A stretch of 64,000 nt of DNA from Streptomyces sp. RKAG290 (GCF_023701695.1 NZ_JAJOZC010000001.1:7377894-7441893), one strand, 5' to 3'. Counted from the stretch's first letter, positions 9,070-18,582 are shown. Notes: generated from the sequence alone by a model not told the origin. Program-made: numbers and translations.

Positions 9070-10434
9070 ATGCCGAGCAAGCTCCTCGCGCCGGTTCACC
9101 TACGGCCCATGCGGTACCGGCACAGACCCATCCCCGTTCTCGCGCTCCTGGTCGCCTTGCTGGCGGCCCTCGTTCTCGCGGTCGATCAGCCCTCCGCCCA
9201 TGCTGCCGACGCACTGCTGTCGCAGGGCAAACCGGCCACCGCCTCCTCGGTCGAGGCGGCGGGAACTCCCGCCTCGGCGGCCGTGGACGGCTCCACGACC
9301 ACCAGATGGTCCAGCGCGTTCAGTGATCCGCAGTGGCTTCAGGTCGACCTCGGCGCCACGGCTCAGATCAGCCGCGTGGTGCTGAACTGGGAGGCCGCGT
9401 ACGGGACCGCGTTCCGGATCGAGACCTCCGCCGATGGCACCAGCTGGACCTCGGTCTACTCCACCGCTGCCGGCCCCGGCGGAGTCCAGACGCTCAACGT
9501 AACCGGCTCCGGCCGGTACGTCCGGCTGTACGGCACCGCCCGGGCCACCCCGTACGGCTTCTCGCTCTGGGAATTCCAGGTCTACGGCACCGGTGGCACC
9601 ACCCCGCCGCCCACTGGCGACTTCTGGGGTGACACCAGCAAGATCCCGCCAGCCAAGAACGCCGTGGAGGTCGCGATCCTCAACCGGACCAACGGTGCCT
9701 ACCCGGACAGCCAGGTGTACTGGAGCTTCAACGGTCAGACGCACTCCATCGCGGAGCAGCCCTACCTGGACATGCCCGCCAACTCGGCTGGCCGGATGTA
9801 CTTCTACGTCGGTTCACCGACCAGCCAGTACTACGACTTCATCGAATTCACCGTCGGCGGAGGTGTGTTCAACGGCAACACCACCCGCGTGGACGCCTAC
9901 GGTCTGCCTCTCGCGATGCGTCTGCACTCCACGGACGGTTACGACGTCCAGGTCGGGGAGACCCAGGCTTTCTTCAGCAAGTCCCGCACCCAGGTCTTCC
10001 AGGACTTCATCAACGCCGTCCCGCAGGAGTTCAAGATTCTGGCGCAGAGTCAGGCCCCTTACCGGATCATCGCTCCGGGCAGTGACGCGAGCTTCCGGCC
10101 GGGCGGCGTGAACGCGAACTACTTCACCTCGTACGCCCAGTCGGTCGGAGTCAACGAGACCACCCAGTACATCTTCGGCTGCGCCGGGAGCATGGCCGGC
10201 AACCCCAACATGTGCGCGGCGCTCAACCGGCACGTCGCCACGCTGCCGTCCTCGGGCCAGTCGGACCCGAGCCGCTTCTACCAGTCCGCCCCCGCCAATT
10301 ACTACGCCAAGTTCTGGCACGACAACGGCATCAACAACCTCGCCTACGGCTTCCCGTACGACGACGTGGCGGGCCAGTCCTCCTTCATCTCACATGCCAG
10401 CCCGCAGTGGCTGTCCGTGGCTGTCGGCTTCTGA
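9070..10434 (+). CDS. Secreted GH64 beta-1,3-glucanase with F5/8 type C domain
   Basis: ATG 9070 is preceded by CAGGAGA and leads into a signal peptide (Arg-rich n-region, LALLVALLAALVLAV, cleavage at AHA-AD near residue 45). Residues about 46-178 form a discoidin (CBM32) domain: SQGKPATASS, DGSTTTRWSS, WLQVDLGATAQISRV, then YGFSLWEFQVYG. After a TTPPPTG linker, residues about 185-454 match GH64, the thaumatin-like inverting beta-1,3-glucanases that release laminaripentaose (AVEVAILNRT, YDFIEFTVGG, RVDAYGLPLAMRLHS, HDNGINNLAYGFPYDD). The length of 454 residues suits GH64 plus one module. It is divergent from the CBM56/beta-helix gene and shares its putative operator type, so the pair probably degrades fungal or algal beta-1,3-glucan outside the cell. 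Confidence 0.87.
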   Translation: MPSKLLAPVHLRPMRYRHRPIPVLALLVALLAALVLAVDQPSAHAADALLSQGKPATASSVEAAGTPASAAVDGSTTTRWSSAFSDPQWLQVDLGATAQISRVVLNWEAAYGTAFRIETSADGTSWTSVYSTAAGPGGVQTLNVTGSGRYVRLYGTARATPYGFSLWEFQVYGTGGTTPPPTGDFWGDTSKIPPAKNAVEVAILNRTNGAYPDSQVYWSFNGQTHSIAEQPYLDMPANSAGRMYFYVGSPTSQYYDFIEFTVGGGVFNGNTTRVDAYGLPLAMRLHSTDGYDVQVGETQAFFSKSRTQVFQDFINAVPQEFKILAQSQAPYRIIAPGSDASFRPGGVNANYFTSYAQSVGVNETTQYIFGCAGSMAGNPNMCAALNRHVATLPSSGQSDPSRFYQSAPANYYAKFWHDNGINNLAYGFPYDDVAGQSSFISHASPQWLSVAVGF

Positions 10435-10450
10435 CCTTTGGGATGCACGA

Positions 10451-10719
10451 TGCTGGGATTGAGTCTCCCGTGCTTGGATGGCGCTGGGATAACCCCTGCA
10501 GAACCCGCGTTTCCGCAGGTGGGAGCTCTGCGCCACGGATTCAGGTTCAACGTGTAGCCGATGAAACATCACCACGTCGCTGATCTTGCAAACGTGCAGG
10601 TCAGAGAGAGCCCGACTCTTCGGAGTCGGGCCCTTGGTTTTTCCGTGCTGGGACAGCTGACCCCTTGTCACCTGTCGTCACCCCTGCTCATCCCTGCCGT
10701 GCTGGGATCGTGCTGGGAT
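10451..10719. repeat. Cluster of five to six TGCTGGGAT-type direct repeats
   Basis: Copies lie at 10451-10459, 10482-10490 (first base changed), 10646-10654 (last base C), 10700-10708 and 10711-10719, with a degenerate one at 10471-10479. They lie between the GH64 gene and the recombinase fragments and could be arm or attachment sites of that element; this is inference from position. The rest of the 10435-10840 interval holds no gene I can support. Confidence 0.5.
10610..10631. terminator. Strong rho-independent-type terminator
   Basis: GCCCGACTC and GAGTCGGGC pair perfectly around a TTCG tetraloop and are followed by CCTTGGTTTTT. This is the only hairpin in the window with a good T tract. 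It is 175 bases after the GH64 stop and reads rightward. Confidence 0.75.
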
Positions 10720-10838
10720 GGGAGGGGAACGCCCGTGTTGGGTTTCGGGCAGTGCGCTGCCCGGTGCGACGGGTGAGCAGAGAGAAGCTCCATCCACACG
10801 CTTTCTTCACGGCTTCATGGCCCAGTGCGGAAACAAGA

Positions 10839-11027
10839 CTGCACCCGCCCGACGTTTTCGATCTCCTAGCCGAGGAGGGGAAGGTGTCGGGCCTGAAGCC
10901 GTTCCACCCATCGGAAAGCGGCGTGACGGAGGTCACGCCGCGTCTTGCTGACGTCGAGGCGGACGTGCAGGGCCTTATCGAGGCACACATGTCCCCGGTG
11001 ATCGTCGAGTTTACCGACCGCAGGTAG
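10839..11027 (+). pseudogene. Possible remnant of a DUF91/DUF5655-like protein
   Basis: One frame reads VFDLLAEEGKVSGLKPF, then ADVEADVQGLIEAHM, then directly SPVIVEF. The two ends resemble the start and the GxPVIVEYKR-type motif of bacterial DUF91/DUF5655 nuclease-like proteins with the middle deleted. The match is from memory and short, so this is tentative; no start codon with a ribosome site is visible. Confidence 0.3.
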
Positions 11028-11144
11028 TCCTGCCCGTGATGTCCGTCCCGGACTGTGACCAGCACGTCCCTGGCTTGTTTACCGACCGTGTCTGGGACGT
11101 CTGTCATGCTCTGGAGTCGGTACGGAGGACGAGTGGCCTGGCAT

Positions 11145-12215
11145 GTGGTGGTCGGGGACCTGAGGGTCCAGCAGATCGAGCGGAAGGACGGGCGGCGGTC
11201 GTGGACGATCGTGTGGCCGAGGGGACGGTCCATGCGGAGGCGGACCGGTTCCTGCGTCTGCATGATGGTTCGGGAACGCAGAGGATGCACGCGTATCTGC
11301 TGGTGGACCATCTGAGGTGGCTGGAGCGGGAGTGCCTGACCTTCACCTCGGTCCAACTGCGGGACCTGGAAGGCTACATGCGCATAGTCGGTGCCGAGGT
11401 CCGCATGCCGCTCGGCGAGCCGTGGTGGGTCGGCAAGCGTCCCTACGGCCGCTCCGCGTTGTCGATCGCGGCGGCTTGTTTGAAGGGCTTCTACCTGTAC
11501 CAGTCCTCCCTCGGTATCAACGGCGAACTCGGCAAGAAGCTCGATGAGTCGCGGTTGCCGTCGCGGGTGGACCGGCGCCGTTCGTTCCTCGGGCATGTGA
11601 AGTCGTCGCTGCCCACCAACCCGCTGGCGCCGAAGGGGCCGCACCCGCCGGCATCCGAAGATGCTTCCGGACGGCGCCCGGGAGAAGCTGCTGGAGACGG
11701 TGAACGCCGCCCGGGACCGGCTGGTGGTCACCTGGCTCGCCGACGGCGGGCTGCGCATCGGTGAGCTCTGCGGACTTCACATGGTCGACCTGCACCTGCG
11801 CGAGAACGCGGCCTGCGGCGAGTGCCGTACCCCTCACCTGCACGTCTGCCACCGGCCCGGTAATCCGGACCGGGCCGAGGCCAAGAGCAAGCACCCCTGG
11901 CGGGTCGAGCACGGCATCGTGACCGGCGGTCTGTTCAGAGCGGGTCAGCCCTGCGATGGTGCACACCTACTTCGAGTACGTCACCGCCGAATACCCGCGC
12001 TGGGCTGGGCACGGCTTGCTCCTCATCCAGCTGCACGGCGCCGATTCCGGACAGCCATGGGCGCCGGTCGGGGCCCGGCGGATGCTCAGCCGGGCCGGGA
12101 AGCGCGCCGGGCTCGGGGTCGTGAAACCCCATGCCTTCCGGCACTCGTTCACATCCGCGGTTCTCGACGCCGCCGATGGTGCACGCCGGGCAGTGGCGGG
12201 AGGCGGAGGCGTGTG
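11145..12215 (+). pseudogene. Tyrosine recombinase/integrase remnant, multiply frameshifted
   Basis: Read across frames, the region encodes a phage-type integrase: a core-binding domain (MHAYLLVDHLRWLERECLTF, GRSALSIAAACLKGFY), then the catalytic domain with the first active-site Arg (GLRIGELCGLHMVDL) and the HxxR pair (HAFRHSFTSAV). At least three frameshifts (near 11220, 11640 and 11940) break it, some of them +1, so this is true decay. The C-terminal Tyr segment is missing: coding similarity stops at about 12175, where another recombinase fragment begins. The architecture recalls the adjacent large recombinases of RIT (recombinase-in-trio) elements. Confidence 0.75.
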
Positions 12216-12850
12216 GGATGAGCCGGGCTCAGTTTCTGCGGACCGCGGAGCCGCTGCCCGCCACGGAGATACCGGAGGCGATGATGTGCCGGATCTGCCC
12301 GCAACGGCCAGCGTTCAGCCTGCAGATGGTGCTGTGTTACCGGCACCGCAACCGGTGGCTGAGCCACCTGAAGCGGCACCCCGGCGGGGACGAGACGGAG
12401 TTCGAACGGTGGCTGGCCGACCAGCCGTCGGTGCCGGGCTACGGTGAGTGCCGTGCGGACGTCTGTGACGAACTGGCTTCCTCGCTGCTGGGGTTGTGCG
12501 GCGCGCACGAGCGCGGCTACATCCGGACCGGCCGGCCTGGCGGGGCGAAGCTGCCGAAGAACTTCTTCGCCACCTACGAGCGCGGTGATCGCTCTGTCCC
12601 GGTGACCTACCAGGGCGAAGTTGCCTTCCGCGCCTGGTGCCGCGCGCAACTACCGGTTCACCGCACCGGAACCGTTAACCTGCGCCGGCTGCGGCCCTTG
12701 CTGCGGGCGGAGTTGCAGTGGGGCATGTGTGTCCACGGCATGCAGCCCGTCGCCGTGTGGCACATGACGTGGGTGCACTCGCTCGCGGACGAGTGCCAGC
12801 CCCGCGACGTGTACTCCCTGGCTGGCCTGGATGTGTCCGGCGATTTTGGT
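12176..12850 (+). pseudogene. Second recombinase-associated fragment with zinc-finger-like Cys pairs
   Basis: An open frame gives about 225 sensible residues with two Cys-rich patches: MMCRICPQRPAFSLQMVLCY and GECRADVCDELASSLLGLCG. It continues with AELQWGMCVHGMQPVAVWH and loses similarity to real protein after DVYSLAGLDVSGDF. This looks like the N-terminal part of a large actinobacterial site-specific integrase, cut at both ends and lacking its catalytic domain. It is fused directly to the end of the preceding integrase remnant, consistent with a deletion inside a multi-recombinase element. Confidence 0.55.
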
Positions 12851-13002
12851 CCGCGACTGGTCCGGAAGAGGTGGTCAGGACTGGGATGCCTGTGGGAAGT
12901 ACTGGGTGATAGCTCCCAAACCGAACTCGGTGTCTGCCAGACTGGAAGTAGGGTGCCTGCTGGGTTAAAGCCCAGGTCAGGCGCCGTCCTTTGTGCCCCT
13001 GG

Positions 13003-13055
13003 AGGAAGCCGCGCTTCTTCGGCGAGTACGACACCAGAAGATTCTTCGTCTGCTG
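13003..13055 (-). pseudogene. 3'-end fragment of an aldehyde dehydrogenase gene
   Basis: On the minus strand this reads QQTKNLLVSYSPKKRGF, nearly the C-terminus of the aldehyde dehydrogenase encoded at 49272-50795 (QQTKNLLVSYSAKKLGFF). Over about 44 bases (13010-13053) only two bases differ from the intact gene. Homology stops abruptly at 13055 and the stop codon is lost. It is either the scar of a deleted paralogue or a short duplication. Confidence 0.7.
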
Positions 13056-13064
13056 GTGTCGTAC
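13026..13064. repeat. Perfect 12-base inverted repeat
   Basis: GTACGACACCAG (13026-13037) and CTGGTGTCGTAC (13053-13064) pair perfectly around a 15-base loop. The left arm lies inside the aldehyde dehydrogenase fragment, and the right arm spans the point where that homology ends. Confidence 0.75.
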
Positions 13065-13128
13065 GGCCTCATCTTCATTTGACCTGCAGGGACGGAATGA
13101 ATCGCCTGTTGGTGATTGCGCGCCGAAG

Positions 13129-13638
13129 TCACGCCGGAGGCCCGGGAGCGAGGTCGGCGGGTGTGGCTCCGGGCGGACCGAGAATCAGGTCGCCCATCTC
13201 TGCCGCAACCGCGTTGAAGAGCTCCAGGTCGAGTTCGGTCGCCTCGGTGGCAAGGTGGAGTGGAGTCGCGGTGCGGGCGACGACTTCGGCGAACCCTGCG
13301 GGCGAAGAGATATTGAGGGCGCGGGCGCCTTCCGGGCCGGCCGCTATCGCGTGAGGAACGTTGAGGGGAATCGTGTAGAAGTCTCCCGAGCGCAAGGCCA
13401 CCTTCTCGGCACCCGCCCACACGGTCAGCAGTCCCGAGGAGACCCAGAGCCGCTCCTCGTACCGGGTGTGGGCGTGCAGCGGCGTGGCCGCACCGGCGAC
13501 CATGAACGAGTCCACCACGTCATGACGGCCGTCGGTCTCCCCCGCCGAGGTGAGAATGGAGACCCGTAGTTCCTGACCGAGCGCGTACTGGCGGTCAGGA
13601 TGGTCCGGGTTGACGGATAAGGAGAAGAGGTTGCTCAT
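13129..13638 (-). CDS. Cupin domain protein
   Basis: The 169-residue protein has a single cupin fold of the quercetin-dioxygenase-like type. The first metal motif is TPLHAHTRYEERLWVSSG (HxH and Glu) and the second is PLNVPHAI with its His. It starts at ATG 13638 with GAAGGA six bases upstream. There is no signal peptide, so it is cytosolic. Such small cupins may be isomerases, dioxygenases or sensors; nothing here decides which. It is transcribed away from the phosphodiesterase gene, with a 217-base shared promoter region. Confidence 0.75.
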   Translation of the reverse strand: MSNLFSLSVNPDHPDRQYALGQELRVSILTSAGETDGRHDVVDSFMVAGAATPLHAHTRYEERLWVSSGLLTVWAGAEKVALRSGDFYTIPLNVPHAIAAGPEGARALNISSPAGFAEVVARTATPLHLATEATELDLELFNAVAAEMGDLILGPPGATPADLAPGPPA

Positions 13639-13855
13639 GGGTCGTCCTTCGGTAGGGCCGTCTGTCCCGGCTCCGTGGACACCCGGACAGGCGAGCCAAG
13701 GGGCGGGAAGCAGGGGCGGGAAGCCTGCCGCAATCGGCAGAGAGACACTCTATGGAAAGGTGACACGGCCGGCCGCCACCTGGGTGGGCCCGCTATCGCG
13801 CAAGGGACACTTACGGCCGGTGTGCCCGGTGAAATCGAGGAGAGAAGGCAGGCGG

Positions 13856-14394
13856 ATGGGCGAGGACACCAACGGGGAGACGACGGAAGCCCCCGTGCGA
13901 CTGCTGCTCGTCGCGGACACCCATGTGCCGCTGCGCGCAAGGCGGCTCCCCGACGAACTGTTGCGCGAGACGGACCGGGCGGATGTCGTGGTCCACGCCG
14001 GGGACTGGGTCGATGTGGCCACTCTGGACCTGCTGGAGGGGCGCGCGCGACGGCTGGTCGGGGTGTACGGCAACAACGACGGCCCGGAACTGCGGGCCCG
14101 GTTGCCGGAGGTGGCCCGCGTCCGGCTGGGGGGCCTGCGGTTCGGCGTCGTCCACGAGACGGGTGCCTCCCGGGGCGGGAGGCGCGCTGCGCCGCACTCC
14201 ACCCGGACCTGGACGTCTTGATCTTCGGCCACAGCCACATCCCCTGGGACACCGAGGCGCCGGGCGGGCTGCGCCTGCTGAACCCGGGGTCGCCGACGGA
14301 CCGCAGACGGCAGCCGTACTGCACGTACATGACGTGCACGGTCGCGGACGGGGTGCTCGGCGAGGTCGTTCTGCACCGCCTGCCCAGGCGCTGA
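13856..14394 (+). pseudogene. YfcE/MJ0936-type metallophosphoesterase (single frameshift)
   Basis: All five blocks of a calcineurin-like phosphodiesterase are visible: ADTHVP, VVVHAGDWVD, VYGNNDGPELRARLP, IFGHSHIPWDTE and LLNPGSPTDRR. The first three are in the frame from ATG 13856; the last two are in the frame one base back. The shift falls in the four-G run at 14172-14175; a fifth G gives TGASRGREARCAALHPDLDV and one 180-residue protein, the normal family length. The family hydrolyses phosphodiesters with two metal ions. The clean continuation suggests a sequencing error rather than decay. Confidence 0.82.
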
Positions 14395-14412
14395 TCGCTT
14401 CCGCTGGGGCCT

Positions 14413-14436
14413 AGGGTCTTTCGATTGGGTCAGGCC
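14413..14436. repeat. 24-base dispersed repeat (copy 1)
   Basis: AGGGTCTTTCG then ATTGGGTCAGGCC. It matches 22 of 24 bases of a copy at 63096-63119. Both copies lie in intergenic DNA just past gene ends, and the second forms a hairpin. It may be a terminus of a small mobile element. Confidence 0.5.
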
Positions 14437-14570
14437 ACGTTCACCCCCCTCAGGCCCCCCGGCGTGCGCGTGTTCACCCCGTGTGCTCGTGCTGCTGAGA
14501 GCAGCGCGGTTGATCATGCCCAGCAGTTGTCCCGACGCCGAGGCGCCCAGGGCCGAGGGGACCGGTGCGA

Positions 14571-15443
14571 TCACAATGGGGGTGGTGGAGGAGCCATGGC
14601 CCAGCGAATTGCGGAGGTCAGAGCTCGCCCGGTCGGGGTCACGCAGGCTTGGGCCATGCCGGACAACTGGGGGAGCTCCAGCGACCTACGGGCCCATCGG
14701 GGGAGGGCAGCGACGGAGTTCGCGGCGAGGACCGCATAAGGGGCACGGGCAGCCCAGGGGAGGGGCGGGTGCAGCAGAATGAAGCGTGCTGCCTCGCGTG
14801 CTGCCTTTGTCGCACGCAGTTCACCCCGGTAGGCGCCGAGGCGGGCGAGGAGTTCCTTCCGATTGCACGGGGGATCCGTGACACCGAGTGCCTCCGCCAC
14901 TCGCGCCATGTCAGCGATGTAGCCGTCGTACCCGGCCCCGTCGAGCGGTTCGGCTCCGTACCGCTGGTGGGCGAGCAGGAAACTCTCGACCTCGGCCACG
15001 TGCACCCAACCGAGAAGGTGCGGATCAGCGGCGCTGTAGGACTCTCCCCACGAAGTCGTTCCGCGTACCCGGCTGTGTACGGAACGCACTCGGTCGACCG
15101 CCTGCTGGGCATCGTCCGCTGTCCCGTACGTGGTTGTGGCGAGGAAGGTACTCGTGCGCTGAAGCCGTCCCCAGGGGTCGCCGCGGTAACCGGAATGGGC
15201 TTCCACGGCAGCCATTGCCAGCGGGTGCAACGACTGGAGCAGGAGCGCTCGAAGGCCACCGATGAACATGGACGCATCGCCATGCACGATACGAACCGGC
15301 CGGTCGGGACCGAACCAGCGCGGGCCGGGTCTTCCGTGGATGCGGGCACGGTGCTCCAGCCCCGAGGGCCCGGCGACCTGGCTGAATATCGCGCTGCCCA
15401 GCCGCTCCCGCAGACCGAATGCGGCGCGTACGGACGAGTCCAT
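14571..15443 (-). CDS. MpaB/DUF2236-family oxygenase
   Basis: The 290-residue protein carries the DUF2236 signature: RIVHGDASMFIGGLRALLLQ, SLHPLAMAAVEAHSGYRGDPWGRLQRT and TTTYGTADDAQQAVDRVR, with conserved His residues that bind haem in this family (mycophenolic acid MpaB and rubber oxygenase Lcp are relatives). WGESYSAADPHLLGWVHVAE is also typical. Length is normal and no signal is visible, so it is a cytosolic putative haem oxygenase of unknown substrate. It lies 36 bases downstream of the LAL regulator gene on the same strand, which may co-transcribe it. Confidence 0.8.
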   Translation of the reverse strand: MDSSVRAAFGLRERLGSAIFSQVAGPSGLEHRARIHGRPGPRWFGPDRPVRIVHGDASMFIGGLRALLLQSLHPLAMAAVEAHSGYRGDPWGRLQRTSTFLATTTYGTADDAQQAVDRVRSVHSRVRGTTSWGESYSAADPHLLGWVHVAEVESFLLAHQRYGAEPLDGAGYDGYIADMARVAEALGVTDPPCNRKELLARLGAYRGELRATKAAREAARFILLHPPLPWAARAPYAVLAANSVAALPRWARRSLELPQLSGMAQACVTPTGRALTSAIRWAMAPPPPPL

Positions 15444-15479
15444 AAGCCCAGTATGCGCTCACGGTCACCCGCGGGCTGC

Positions 15480-18455
15480 TCAGTCCGACGCGCTGCTCTC
15501 CGCCTCGATCAGGCCCTCGCGGTAGGCGATGCCCACCGCCTCGGTGCGGCTCGCGGCGCCCAGCTTGGCGAGGATGTTCGAGACGTGGACGCTCGCCGTC
15601 TTGCCGCTGATGAACAACTCCTCGCCGATCTGGCGGTTGGTGCGCCCCCGCCCGAGCAGCCGCAGCACCTCGCTCTCCCGGGCGGTCAGGGCGGCAACGC
15701 GCCCCCCGGTGGCCCGTGAGTCGGTGAGGCGGGCCCGCCGGACCAGGGCGTCGAGCGCCTCGCGCAGCGGTACGGCGCCGAGCCGCTCGGCCGTGTCCCG
15801 GGCCGCATGTGCCTGCTCGGCGGCCTCCTCGCGGCGGCCGGCGGTGAGCAGGGCCTCCGCGAGCCGCCGGCGGCACCGGGCCTCTTCGTACGGATCGCCG
15901 TAGCCGAACGCCGTCACGGCCCGCTCCCAGGCGGCGACGTCCGGGCCGGTGGCGGCGCGCATCCCCTCCGCCTCGGCGCGGGCCGCCCAGGCCAGGCCCT
16001 CGGGTCCCTGTTCGGTTCCGTCGTCGCCGTGGGCCGCCGTGCTCCGGGCAAGCTCCACCAGCTCGGCAGCGGTCCCTGCCCAGCGCCCGGCGCCCGTCGC
16101 GTCGCCGGACAGGCGGGAGCCGTCCGCCGCGTCCGCGACCGCCGACAGGGCGAGCGAGGCGAGCCGGACGACGGCGTCGGGCCGGTCGGAAACCGAGGCC
16201 TCCGAGAGTCTCTCGACCGAGGCGTGCATCTGCCGTACGCAGTCCTCGGCGTCGCCCCGCAGCGCCGCGGCGTCGGTCAGCACGATGCTCGCGACGAGGG
16301 ACGCCATCCAGTCCGGGGTACCGTCGAGCAGCGCGCGGGCGCCGACGACGGCCGCGTCGTACTCTCCGCGCGCCAGGGCGACGTACAACGCGGGTGCCGT
16401 CGCGAACCCGGACGCCGCCGTGAGGATCTCGACGTCGGCGGCGGCGGCTCGTGCGCACTCGTCCCACCGGCCCAGCGTGTACAGCAGCAGCGACTGCATA
16501 TAGCGCAGCTCGACGGCGTACGGCGAGGAGAGCAGACCGGCGCGGCGGGCACGGTCGAGTCCGATGTCGATCCAGGTCAGGCAGGGGTCCAGCTCACCGT
16601 ATTCGTAGCAACCGATCGCGAGGTTGTACAGCGCCCGCATCTCCACCGAGAGGTTCCCGGCGCTGCGCGCCAGTTCACGGGCCGCGAGGAGCCGCTCCCG
16701 CCCCTTCGGGGTCCGACGGTCGTGCACCTCCAGGCCGATCAGCGAGATCATCAAGTCGGCCTGGGCGTCCTTCAGCCGGAGCCGCTCGGCGACGCCCAGC
16801 GCCTGCCGGGCGACGCGTTCGGCGTCCTCGTCACGGCCCACGTACCGGGCCGCCATGACGTGGGTCGCGGCGGCCCACACCCAGGTGCGCGAGGGCGGCT
16901 CGGCCGGGATCAGCGCGAGCGCCTCGCTGCTGTAGGTGAACGCCGCCTCGAGATGGTCGATCCGCATCAGGTTGCCGGCGAGGGTGTAGCGCACCCGCGC
17001 GGCGAGTTCGGAGCCCGCGTCCGAGCCGGCCCGCGCGAGCGCGGAGCGGGTGAGCTGGACAGCGCGGTGGGGCTCGCCGGCGTGCGCGGCGGCGGCCGAG
17101 GCGCGAAGGGTGAGGGTGACCGGGTCGCTGTGCTCCGGGTGGGCGGACGGGTCCACCACGGCCCACAGTTCGAGCGCGGTCTCCAGGTGGCGCAGTTCCT
17201 CGGCGGGCGCGTGCACGAGCTGGGCGTGGTCGGCCGCTTCCAGGGAGGCCACCAGCGCGTCGGGAAGGTCGTGGCTCTCGCGCGAGTGGTGGGCGCGCTC
17301 CGCGGCGCTCTTGGCCGCACGGTCCTCGCCGGCGAGGAGCGCGGCGAACCGCCCGTGCAGCCGGACCCGCTCACCGGGCAGCAGATCCGCGTAGACGGCC
17401 TCGCGGGTGAGGGCGTGCCGGAAGGAGTACGTCGCGTCTTCGCCGGGCAGCAGCAGCTGGTGCCCGACCGCCTCGCGCAACGCCGACTCCAGTTCTTCCT
17501 CCGGCAGTTGTACGGCGCCCCGCAGCAGGTTGTGCCCGACCCGGCGCCCTGCCACGGCAGCCGTGCGCAGCACCTGCTGGGCGGTCTCGGTCAGTTGCTC
17601 GATCCGGATGAGCAGGACGTCGGCGAGGCCGCTGGGCATGGCGGCCGGGACGGCGCCCTCACCGTCGGGCAGTGCGGCGAGCAGCTCCTCGGCGTAGAAG
17701 GCGTTTCCCTCGGCGCGGTCGACGATGCGGCGGACCGTGCTGTCGGAGACCGCGCCGGTGCGTTGTGAGGAGACGAGCCTGGCCATGTCCGCGTCGGCCA
17801 GCGGGCGCAGTTCCAGCCGGTCGACGGCGGGCAGCCTGACCAACTCGGCGAGCAGGGGGCGCAGCGGGTGGCGGCGGTGCAGGTCGTCCGCGCGGTAGGA
17901 GGCGAAGACCGCGAGCCGGTGGGGCGGACTGCCGGGCGTGGGCCGCTGGAGGGCGCCCCGGCTGAGCAGAAAGCGGAGCAGGTCGCGGGAGGAGTGGTCC
18001 GCCCAGTGCAGGTCTTCGATGACCAGGAGGAGCGGGGCCAGAGCCGTCAGGTCGGCGAGGAGACCTGCGATGCCCTCGAAGAGCTGGAGCCGGCTGCCGG
18101 CGTCGGGCGCGGGGCCGGCCCCCGTGGCCGCGCCGATCAGGCGGCCCACCGCGGGGTACGCGGCGAAGGCGGGGGCGAGCCGTTCGTCGGCGGCCGCCGC
18201 GCCGAGGATCTCCGTGAACGGCAGGTACGGCAGGCCGACGTCCCCGAGGTCCACGCAGTGGCCGGTCAGGACGGTCATGCCGGTGGTGGCCGCGTGCGCC
18301 GCGGCCACCGTCAGCGTGCGGGTCTTGCCGACGCCGGCGTCCCCGGCCACAAGGACGGCGCGCGGGTCGCCTGCCACTGCCCGCTCCAGCACGCCGGTGA
18401 GCCGGGCGAGTTCGTCAGCCCGGCCGACGAACGGTGTATCGAATGTCTGTGCCAC
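15480..18455 (-). CDS. LuxR-family transcriptional regulator with AAA/AfsR-type ATPase domain (LAL family)
   Basis: This 991-residue regulator begins at GTG 18455 (QTFDTPFVGRADELARL follows; the frame is open further upstream but with no convincing coding). The N-terminal ATPase has Walker A (GDAGVGKTRTL, about residue 40) and Walker B (LLLVIEDLHWAD). The middle is helical and TPR-like. The last 65 residues are a LuxR helix-turn-helix (LTARESEVLRLLGRGRTNRQ, ISGKTASVHVSNILAKLGA). LAL proteins activate carbon-use or antibiotic genes after ligand and ATP binding. The neighbouring SDR and DUF2236 genes lie on the same strand and could be targets, but nothing in the sequence proves that. Confidence 0.88.
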   Translation of the reverse strand: MAQTFDTPFVGRADELARLTGVLERAVAGDPRAVLVAGDAGVGKTRTLTVAAAHAATTGMTVLTGHCVDLGDVGLPYLPFTEILGAAAADERLAPAFAAYPAVGRLIGAATGAGPAPDAGSRLQLFEGIAGLLADLTALAPLLLVIEDLHWADHSSRDLLRFLLSRGALQRPTPGSPPHRLAVFASYRADDLHRRHPLRPLLAELVRLPAVDRLELRPLADADMARLVSSQRTGAVSDSTVRRIVDRAEGNAFYAEELLAALPDGEGAVPAAMPSGLADVLLIRIEQLTETAQQVLRTAAVAGRRVGHNLLRGAVQLPEEELESALREAVGHQLLLPGEDATYSFRHALTREAVYADLLPGERVRLHGRFAALLAGEDRAAKSAAERAHHSRESHDLPDALVASLEAADHAQLVHAPAEELRHLETALELWAVVDPSAHPEHSDPVTLTLRASAAAAHAGEPHRAVQLTRSALARAGSDAGSELAARVRYTLAGNLMRIDHLEAAFTYSSEALALIPAEPPSRTWVWAAATHVMAARYVGRDEDAERVARQALGVAERLRLKDAQADLMISLIGLEVHDRRTPKGRERLLAARELARSAGNLSVEMRALYNLAIGCYEYGELDPCLTWIDIGLDRARRAGLLSSPYAVELRYMQSLLLYTLGRWDECARAAAADVEILTAASGFATAPALYVALARGEYDAAVVGARALLDGTPDWMASLVASIVLTDAAALRGDAEDCVRQMHASVERLSEASVSDRPDAVVRLASLALSAVADAADGSRLSGDATGAGRWAGTAAELVELARSTAAHGDDGTEQGPEGLAWAARAEAEGMRAATGPDVAAWERAVTAFGYGDPYEEARCRRRLAEALLTAGRREEAAEQAHAARDTAERLGAVPLREALDALVRRARLTDSRATGGRVAALTARESEVLRLLGRGRTNRQIGEELFISGKTASVHVSNILAKLGAASRTEAVGIAYREGLIEAESSASD

Positions 18456-18582
18456 TGGCCCATCCAAGCACGCCCGGCCGTTACCGCACGTCAGCCGCTG
18501 TTCTCCCGCGCCCGCCTCCGTCCGGTCGGCCCCGAGCTCTCGACCCGGGTCCGCGACCTGAGTCCAGCCCACCCGGCCGGGG

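Noticed and set aside
10540..10640. Possible tRNA or attachment-site tRNA near the recombinase remnants
   Set aside because: No cloverleaf, no T-loop consensus and no CCA-type end; only a terminator hairpin is present.
10451..10719. CRISPR-like array from the TGCTGGGAT repeats
   Set aside because: Repeats are 9 bases, spacing is irregular (1 to 150 bases) and no cas gene is present.
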